Assembly: GCA_021781415.1 (NCBI GenBank)
Contig: JAJXWW010000131.1
Span: forward strand, 1 to 59,866
From: Planctomycetota bacterium
Lineage (GTDB): Bacteria > Planctomycetota > Planctomycetia > Gemmatales > Gemmataceae
DNA length: 59,866 nucleotides
Direction: 5' to 3'
The notes below the pieces were generated by a model. It was not told the origin of the DNA. It worked only from the letters and a program-made list of their open reading frames with translations, and did no database searches. Positions 54,334 to 59,866 of the stretch are shown piece after piece. How positions within the stretch are numbered: position 1 is the stretch's first letter; every line of letters starts with the position of its first letter. The position numbers and the translations under genes are program-made.

Positions 54334-55967
54334 CACAACGTCGATCCTTTTTTTAGCAGAGCCAGGATGCCGCGCAGGGGGATGCGAACCCACTCGGGGC
54401 GATTGTTCCATTCATAATTTAGCTCGTAAAACGCTTTGTCGAGCAGGAAGGCATCGAGCAGCCTTTCCGCCGTCTCGCCGTCGTTGGGCCAAAACGGTTC
54501 GCTTTCGGCATCTTTTCGGTAGGCGCGAAGAAAGGCGGCGGCAGCCCATTGATACCACAACTCGGCCCAAGGCAGCAGATGTACGAAGGCGTCAGCGCGG
54601 TTTTCGGAGAAAGAGAACAGGCCGGCGTAGGCGGCGTAATGGAACGAGCGCACCATGCCGGCCACATCCTTTAACGACAATTGCTTGGCTCGGCGTTCGG
54701 CCAAGGTCCGAGCCGGTTCGCCCTCAAAATCGAGGAGAAAGTAATCGTCGTCCACGCGCAACACTTGGCCGAGGTGATAGTCGCCATGACAGCGAATCTT
54801 GGTCGCTCCGACCCGATCCGAAACGCCAAGCTCCACGCTGCGAGCCAAGTCGACGCCTTGCTCCAAAAGCTGCCGAGCCGAAAGGACAACATCGGCAGGT
54901 AGTCGATCTAAATTGTCGCCTAAAGAGGCGAGGACGTGGTTCGCTTGATCGCGCAGGCTTTGACGCAGTGCGACGGCGTCTCGCGGAGAAAAGGGTTCGG
55001 GCGCAAAATCGGGATTGTCGCCGTCCGAGGACAGGGCGCGGTGCATCTGCGCGGTGCGTCGACCGAGAACCGCGGCGGCGCGCGGATACTCGCCCAGCGC
55101 TTCGAGAACCCGCGGCGACGGCGCGGCGGCGGCGAGTTCGAGCAATCCGCGCCGCTCTGGCTCAAGGAACGGCAGCGCGGAAGCGCGCCGATAATAGTGG
55201 TTCAGTTCCTGCAGCGCGTGCTTCCAACCGTCGCCTTGATTGACGACGAACGATTGCAGTATCGCCAGAGTAATGGGCGGAGAGTCGGAGCGATGGTATT
55301 CCAGCGCGCCCGCCATGGTCGGGATGCGGTCGAAGCGGTGGCTTTCGGTGAGGAACCGACCGATCTCGGCATCGGGATGAATCCCCCAATCCAGATGGCG
55401 AAACACCTTCAATAGCAAGCGTTCGCCCAATCGTATCAACGTATTGCTCGAAGTGGCAGCGCCGTGCGATACGGCGAGAGGCTGCGAAGCGCCGCGTAGC
55501 GAGGCGTAGGCTTCCGTCTGCAGCGAGCGAAGTCGGCCTCGCCGCATGGGCTGCTCGCGTCCCGAGCCGATCGCCGAAAGCAACGATGCGCAGGTCGCTT
55601 CGTCGGCCAAGGCATCGTGCAATAGCGCCGATCCCCGAGGACCCGTCAAATGGGCAATGGCCCACGGCGGACCAAAAGGCAGCAGATCGCCGGTCGGAGT
55701 TCCAATAGTCACCCCCAAGGGTAGGAAATACAGATCGCTCTTGCCGTCGTGAAAGCTGACTTCGAGCAAGACGGGATAGACGCGCGTAGCGCCGGCCGGC
55801 CATTCGCCCCAATCGACACAACGCACCGAGTCGATTTGCCGCCCCTTGCCGCCGAACCAGCGTTGTTGCCGCAGGTAATTCGGTAGCACGTCGCGCTCCA
55901 ACTCCGCGCGCGCCGCGCCCTCCAAGATCGATTCCCAGCCGCCCGCCAGCGTGAGAGTGGGGATCAT
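54333..55967 (-). CDS. Maltokinase (ATP: maltose 1-phosphotransferase)
   Basis: 544 residues from ATG 55967. The N-cap begins [19 protein letters not shown], the signature of maltokinases of the Pep2/Mak type. An APH-like kinase domain follows: [26 protein letters not shown] (catalytic loop) and FLLDFEGEP (metal-binding Asp). It phosphorylates maltose, giving maltose 1-phosphate for GlgE. Some maltokinases are fused to trehalose synthase; here there is no TreS part. 41 bases from glgE upstream, overlapping stop/start with glgB downstream. Confidence 0.9.
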   Translation of the reverse strand: MIPTLTLAGGWESILEGAARAELERDVLPNYLRQQRWFGGKGRQIDSVRCVDWGEWPAGATRVYPVLLEVSFHDGKSDLYFLPLGVTIGTPTGDLLPFGPPWAIAHLTGPRGSALLHDALADEATCASLLSAIGSGREQPMRRGRLRSLQTEAYASLRGASQPLAVSHGAATSSNTLIRLGERLLLKVFRHLDWGIHPDAEIGRFLTESHRFDRIPTMAGALEYHRSDSPPITLAILQSFVVNQGDGWKHALQELNHYYRRASALPFLEPERRGLLELAAAAPSPRVLEALGEYPRAAAVLGRRTAQMHRALSSDGDNPDFAPEPFSPRDAVALRQSLRDQANHVLASLGDNLDRLPADVVLSARQLLEQGVDLARSVELGVSDRVGATKIRCHGDYHLGQVLRVDDDYFLLDFEGEPARTLAERRAKQLSLKDVAGMVRSFHYAAYAGLFSFSENRADAFVHLLPWAELWYQWAAAAFLRAYRKDAESEPFWPNDGETAERLLDAFLLDKAFYELNYEWNNRPEWVRIPLRGILALLKKGSTL

Positions 55968-56008
55968 CGGGTTGGCCTCCCTTTCCGTATCCGTCTGTCC
56001 GTGTCGCA

Positions 56009-58021
56009 TCAATCGAAATAGTCGAAGTCCCTTTCGCTGCGAACGCGCTTGCGCAGGCGCAGGATGTGCGCGATCGAGGCATGAGGATCGAGCCGCACGA
56101 AGTTCGATTCGCCGTTCCAAAGATAGCGTGCTTCGGTCAAGAGGTCGTGAACCTGATACGGTTCGCCCTCCTGCAACCCCAGCTCGTGCAGCGGGATGCG
56201 CACCCAGCCGGATTGCACGTGATGCGGATCGAGATTGACGGCGGTGAGAATGACGTTGGATAGGTCCGGCGTCGTTTTACCGTAGCAGACGATTTGTTCG
56301 TTGTCGGTCGCATAAAAGCGGAGACGGTCGTTGGAATGCAGTGCCGGATTGTTGCGCCGGATGGCATTGACGCGCGCGATAAACTCGCGGAAAACATTGG
56401 GACGATTCCACTCCCAATGGCGTATTTGATACTTTTCCGAGTCGAGATATTCTTCACTGCCTTGCTTGACCGCCTCGTGCTGATAGGTCTCGAAGGGCGG
56501 CCCGTAGATGCCGTAGGTCGCACCGAGCGTGGCGGCGAGAACGAGGCGGATGTGAAAGGCGGGATGTCCGCCGTATTGCAAATACTCCGGCAGAATATCC
56601 GGCGTGTTGACGAACAGATTGGGCCGCATGTATTCGCGTGCCTGCGATTGCGTCAACTCCGTGAAATACTCGGTCAATTCGTGTTTGCTGTTGCGCCAGG
56701 TGAAGTAGGTGTACGATTGCGTGAAACCGGACTTGGCGAGATAGCGCATCACCTTGGGCCGCGTGAACGCCTCGGCGAGGAAAATGGCTTCGGGATAGCG
56801 CGACTGAATCGCCTCGATGAGCCATTCCCAGAAGCGAAACGGCTTGGTGTGCGGATTGTCCACGCGGAAGATGCGCACGCCGCGCTCGCACCAAAACGAG
56901 ACGACGTCGAGCAAGGCGCGCCACAGTCCTTGCCAATCGGAACACTCGAAATCGAGAGGGTAAATGTCTTGATATTTCTTGGGCGGATTCTCGGCGTATC
57001 TGATGGTGCCGTCGGGCCGATGGCGAAACCAGCCGGGATGCTCGCGCACCCAAGGATGGTCGGGCGAACATTGAAACGCCACATCCATCGCGATCTCGAT
57101 GCCGCAATCCCGCGCCGCTTTTACGAGACGCTCGAAGTCTTTAAGCGATCCTAAATTGGGATGAACCGCCGTGTGTCCGCCCTCGGCCGCGCCGATGCCC
57201 CACGGACTGCCGGGATCGTCGGGACCGGCGTTCAGACTGTTGTTCGGTCCTTTACGGAAGGCATGGCCGATGGGGTGAATGGGCGGCAGATAGAGAACGT
57301 CGAAGCCCATGGCGCGGATCTCGGGCAACCGCTTCTCGACGTCGGCGAACGTGCCGTGCCGTCCAGGCTCCGCGGCACACGAACGAGGAAACAGTTCGTA
57401 CCACGCGCCGAAACGCGCCCGCTGCCGATCGACCCGCACACGGAGAATGCGATCGAATTCGACGCCGCCGCCGCGTTCCTGATGACGCGCCATCACGGCG
57501 GCGAGAAGCGGATCGAGCGCGGCTTCGATGTTCGCCGTTCGGTCGTCGTCCTTGCACATGGCCTCGGCCCACTCGCGCAGCCATTCGCCTTCTTCCCCGC
57601 GCACGCCCTCGGCCGTTCGCCGAACCAACGCAGCCCCTTCCAACAACTCGCTGGCCACATCCTGGTTCGCATCGACTTTCTTCGACAAATCGCGCCGCCA
57701 CGAAGCAAAGCGATCGACCCAGGCTTGCAGGGTGTATTCGTAGACGCCCAGTTGTGTCACAAGAAAATGTCCCGTCCAACGGTCGTTGGCCCCCGCCTGC
57801 ATCGGCGCTTCGCTCCACTCCGACTCGCCGGAACGTCGATAACGCAAAACCGCCGCGAGGGAATCGTGGCCGTCGGCGTGAATGTCCGCCGATACGCTCA
57901 CTTCTTCGCCGACGACGCGCTTGATGGGAAAGCGCCCGCCGTCAATTTCCGGTTGCACCCCTTCGATGATGAGCCGCGAGGGTAGGCGATCGGGCAAATC
58001 GTGCGTCGATACGAGAGTCAT
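56009..58021 (-). CDS. glgE: Alpha-1,4-glucan: maltose-1-phosphate maltosyltransferase
   Basis: 670 residues from ATG 58021, preceded by GGAAGGATTGTTCG; ATG 58063 is a weaker alternative. GH13_3 features: N-terminal beta domain, YELFPRSCAAEPGRHGTF, VLYLPPIHPIG, GIEIAMDVAFQCSPDHPWV, IFRVDNPHTKPFRFWEW (nucleophile Asp) and IFLAEAFTRPKVM (acid Glu). It elongates alpha-glucan with maltose 1-phosphate. First gene of the operon glgE, maltokinase, glgB. Confidence 0.95.
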   Translation of the reverse strand: MTLVSTHDLPDRLPSRLIIEGVQPEIDGGRFPIKRVVGEEVSVSADIHADGHDSLAAVLRYRRSGESEWSEAPMQAGANDRWTGHFLVTQLGVYEYTLQAWVDRFASWRRDLSKKVDANQDVASELLEGAALVRRTAEGVRGEEGEWLREWAEAMCKDDDRTANIEAALDPLLAAVMARHQERGGGVEFDRILRVRVDRQRARFGAWYELFPRSCAAEPGRHGTFADVEKRLPEIRAMGFDVLYLPPIHPIGHAFRKGPNNSLNAGPDDPGSPWGIGAAEGGHTAVHPNLGSLKDFERLVKAARDCGIEIAMDVAFQCSPDHPWVREHPGWFRHRPDGTIRYAENPPKKYQDIYPLDFECSDWQGLWRALLDVVSFWCERGVRIFRVDNPHTKPFRFWEWLIEAIQSRYPEAIFLAEAFTRPKVMRYLAKSGFTQSYTYFTWRNSKHELTEYFTELTQSQAREYMRPNLFVNTPDILPEYLQYGGHPAFHIRLVLAATLGATYGIYGPPFETYQHEAVKQGSEEYLDSEKYQIRHWEWNRPNVFREFIARVNAIRRNNPALHSNDRLRFYATDNEQIVCYGKTTPDLSNVILTAVNLDPHHVQSGWVRIPLHELGLQEGEPYQVHDLLTEARYLWNGESNFVRLDPHASIAHILRLRKRVRSERDFDYFD

Positions 58022-58345
58022 CGAACAATCCTTCCAGACAGAGCGGAGTGAGGCTTCCAACATTATTCAACGAGCGAGCAAATCGAGTGCCAAGACGATA
58101 ATGCCGAATTGGTGGAAGTGTAGTCGTTTTCGCTTCTCATGTCCCGCAATCTTGGTAACTTGAGGGGACTACTTCGTGGACGAGGGTGAAGGGAAGCGTG
58201 GAGTCCGGCCAGTCGCGCTCCGTCTCCGCGTCGCGGCGAACCGATGAGAAAGCGTCGGCACGGCAGAAGATCGCGCTTGCCGAAGCGACCTCGAATAGAA
58301 ACAGTAAAGAGAGACTCGAAATCACTCCGAATTGAGGTGGCTCGC
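58022..58345. promoter_or_regulatory. Divergent promoter region of the glgE operon and a sugar dehydrogenase gene
   Basis: 324 bases between two divergent carbohydrate-related genes. GAGGTGG at 58334-58340 is the ribosome site of the plus-strand gene. No operator-like repeats recognised. Confidence 0.45.
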
Positions 58346-59866
58346 ATGAATCGCTTTCCGTGGTTACGACGAGGGTTGTTCCCGATCCTGCCGGTACTCG
58401 GTCTGATGCTCTCCCTCAAGAGCGAGGAAAGCCCGGCGGATGGTCCGAAAGCGTTTGTGCCGCCCCCGACCGCGTTTGAATGCCGTTGGACGGCGACGCC
58501 GATCGAACTCGATGGCAAGGACGACGAAACCGCTTGGGCGCAGGCTCAAGTCATCGACCGTTTCTATTTGCCCTGGCTCGGCGAGAAAGCGCGCGCCGCC
58601 AAGACGGCGACGAAGGCGCGACTTTTGTGGGACCGCGAATATCTCTATTTCTTCGCGGACATGGAGGATGCGGATCTCTATGCCGACGTGAAGGAACACG
58701 ATGGCCAAACGTGGAACAACGATGTTTACGAACTGTTTTTCAAACCCGCCGAGGACAAGCCGGGCTATTACGAGTTTCAAGTCAACGCGGCCGGCACGGT
58801 GATGGATATGTTTCTGCCGCGCCGAGGAGCCGGTGGCTACCAGCGTTTTAAGAGCGACTGCGACTTTCATCTGGAAACCAGAGTCCACCTGCGCGGCACG
58901 CTCAATCGCTGGCAAGACAAAGATCGAGGTTGGTCGGTCGAAGGGCGCATTCCGTGGAGCGATTTTCTCCGCACCGGGGGACGACCGGAGATCGGTGAAA
59001 ACTGGAAATTCGCCCTTTGCCGCTACGATTACTCCGTCGATTTCGATGGACCGGAACTCTCCACGTGCGCACCGCTGAAAGCACGGGGGCGATCCGACTT
59101 TCACCACTACGAAGACTATGCCACTCTGAAATTCGTCGGGCCCTCACCCCAAACCTCCTCCCCTCCGGGGAGAGGGGCAAACGGTCGGGGGACGGCCAAG
59201 CCTTATGGCATCGAGCGGCGCATTCCGCTCACGACCTCGCATGTGGTCGGCTCTCCGGAACCGCCGCCCCCCTATCGCGTTCGCCGGGTGTACCCGAACC
59301 TCAAACTGAACTTCCCCGTCGCCGTCGCCCATCAACCCGGCAGCGATCGGTTGTTGGTAGTGACGCAACTCGCGCCGTATGCACGCACGACCATCCTCCG
59401 TTTCAAGGACGACCCGGGCGCGGAACAGACCGAGACGCTCCTCGACCTCGACGGCACGGCGTATTGTTTCGCATTCCATCCGCATTTCAAAGAGAATGGA
59501 TACGTTTATATTGGCATGAACGGCCCCTCCTCGGCTCCTTCCGCCCAGAAGAAGACGCGCATTCTCCGTTATACAATGGAGCGCAAATCGCCCTACAAAC
59601 TCGATCCGAAGTCGGAGGCGACGATCCTCGAATGGGCGTCGGATGGCCACAATGGCGGCGCGCTGGCGTTCGGAAAGGACGGGATGCTCTACGTCACCTC
59701 CGGCGACGGCACTTCCGATTCGGATACCAATGTCGTCGGGCAAGATCTCGGCAAACTGACTGCGAAAGTGTTGCGCCTCGATGTGGACCACCCCGACGAA
59801 GGCAAGTCTTACTCGGTGCCGAAGGACAATCCGTTCGTCGGTCGAAAGGACGCTCGCCCCGAGACG
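58346..59866 (+). CDS. Exported protein: CBM9-like domain plus PQQ-type sugar dehydrogenase domain (3' end outside window)
   Basis: 507 codons without stop to the right edge. ATG 58346 has GAGGTGG upstream. N-terminal hydrophobic signal (LFPILPVLGLMLSLKS). Residues about 42-262 form a CBM9-like carbohydrate-binding domain (IELDGKDDETAWAQA, ARLLWDREYLYFFADMED, NNDVYELFFKPAED). Residues about 266-283 are encoded by a palindromic repeat and form a Gly/Pro/Arg-rich linker. From about 300 begins a glucose/sorbosone-dehydrogenase-type propeller (VAVAHQPGSDRLLVVTQ, NGGALAFGKDGMLYVTSGDG). Probable envelope sugar oxidation; substrate unknown. Confidence 0.85.
   Translation, partial: MNRFPWLRRGLFPILPVLGLMLSLKSEESPADGPKAFVPPPTAFECRWTATPIELDGKDDETAWAQAQVIDRFYLPWLGEKARAAKTATKARLLWDREYLYFFADMEDADLYADVKEHDGQTWNNDVYELFFKPAEDKPGYYEFQVNAAGTVMDMFLPRRGAGGYQRFKSDCDFHLETRVHLRGTLNRWQDKDRGWSVEGRIPWSDFLRTGGRPEIGENWKFALCRYDYSVDFDGPELSTCAPLKARGRSDFHHYEDYATLKFVGPSPQTSSPPGRGANGRGTAKPYGIERRIPLTTSHVVGSPEPPPPYRVRRVYPNLKLNFPVAVAHQPGSDRLLVVTQLAPYARTTILRFKDDPGAEQTETLLDLDGTAYCFAFHPHFKENGYVYIGMNGPSSAPSAQKKTRILRYTMERKSPYKLDPKSEATILEWASDGHNGGALAFGKDGMLYVTSGDGTSDSDTNVVGQDLGKLTAKVLRLDVDHPDEGKSYSVPKDNPFVGRKDARPET
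59141..59192. repeat. CCCCTCTCCCC-type repeat inside a coding sequence
   Basis: Contains CTCCCC/GGGGAG pairing (59158-59163 and 59167-59172) in a C/G-rich block ending in GGGGGACGG. It is similar in sequence to the palindromes at 5406-5503. It is translated in frame as a Pro/Gly/Arg-rich linker between the two domains of the exported dehydrogenase. Confidence 0.65.

Overview
The window is high-GC chromosomal DNA from a planctomycete, most likely a Gemmataceae-type organism. The evidence is family content: PSCyt1/DUF1549/DUF1553 cytochrome proteins paired with DUF1501 proteins, a DUF1587/1592/1588/1585 cytochrome paired with DUF1552, a PVC-type CxxCH dehydrogenase, an ECF sigma factor fused to a WD40 propeller, a Hanks kinase fused to a tubulin-like domain, Uma2 genes, and many GC-rich palindromic dispersed repeats. 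I saw no tRNA, rRNA, CRISPR array or intact transposon.

Layout. 1-5.3 kb: a heme-binding dehydrogenase (cut by the left edge) translationally coupled to an SGNH hydrolase, then a divergent exported thioredoxin-like gene whose single frame has an in-frame TAG and an in-frame TGA; the TGA sits exactly where the first Cys of WCGPC should be and is followed by a SECIS-like hairpin. 5.3-6.4 kb: palindromic repeats, an HTH remnant and a small exported protein. 6.5-8.5 kb: a type II restriction-modification pair with a NotI-like endonuclease. 9.3-22.8 kb: three exported cytochrome/partner modules. 22.9-24.1 kb: two HEAT-repeat proteins. 24.2-30.9 kb: a glycine cleavage operon (gcvT, gcvH, two Uma2 genes, gcvPA, gcvPB, lipoate-ligase-like), with a 46-bp direct repeat showing that the end of gcvH was duplicated with a Uma2 gene. 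31-35.8 kb: M28 peptidase, propeller-phosphoesterase, phosphatidylcholine synthase. 35.9-41.5 kb: the kinase-tubulin fusion, two tiny Cys-rich lipoproteins and an orphan intrinsic terminator. 41.5-45 kb: pyrG, kdsB, a pilin-like peptide and an HTH protein. 45.3-50.4 kb: ECF-WD40 fusion, a truncated ECF gene and a membrane protein. 50.5-52.3 kb: H4MPT-linked dehydrogenase and HpcH/HpaI aldolase. 52.4-58 kb: the GlgE pathway operon (glgE, maltokinase, glgB). 58.3 kb to the right edge: an exported CBM9-like/sugar dehydrogenase protein, incomplete.

How they fit together. The exported cytochrome and DUF1501/1552 modules are typical planctomycete periplasmic machinery of unknown substrate. The gcv operon plus lipoate ligase forms a complete glycine decarboxylase system and could link to the C1 gene at 50.5 kb through folate or pterin C1 units. 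glgE, maltokinase and glgB together make branched alpha-glucan from maltose. The strongest oddities are the possible selenoprotein, the repeats that are read through in frame inside two coding sequences, the Uma2 insertion in the gcv operon, and the kinase-tubulin and sigma-propeller fusions. All family assignments were made by eye from translated motifs, without database searches.
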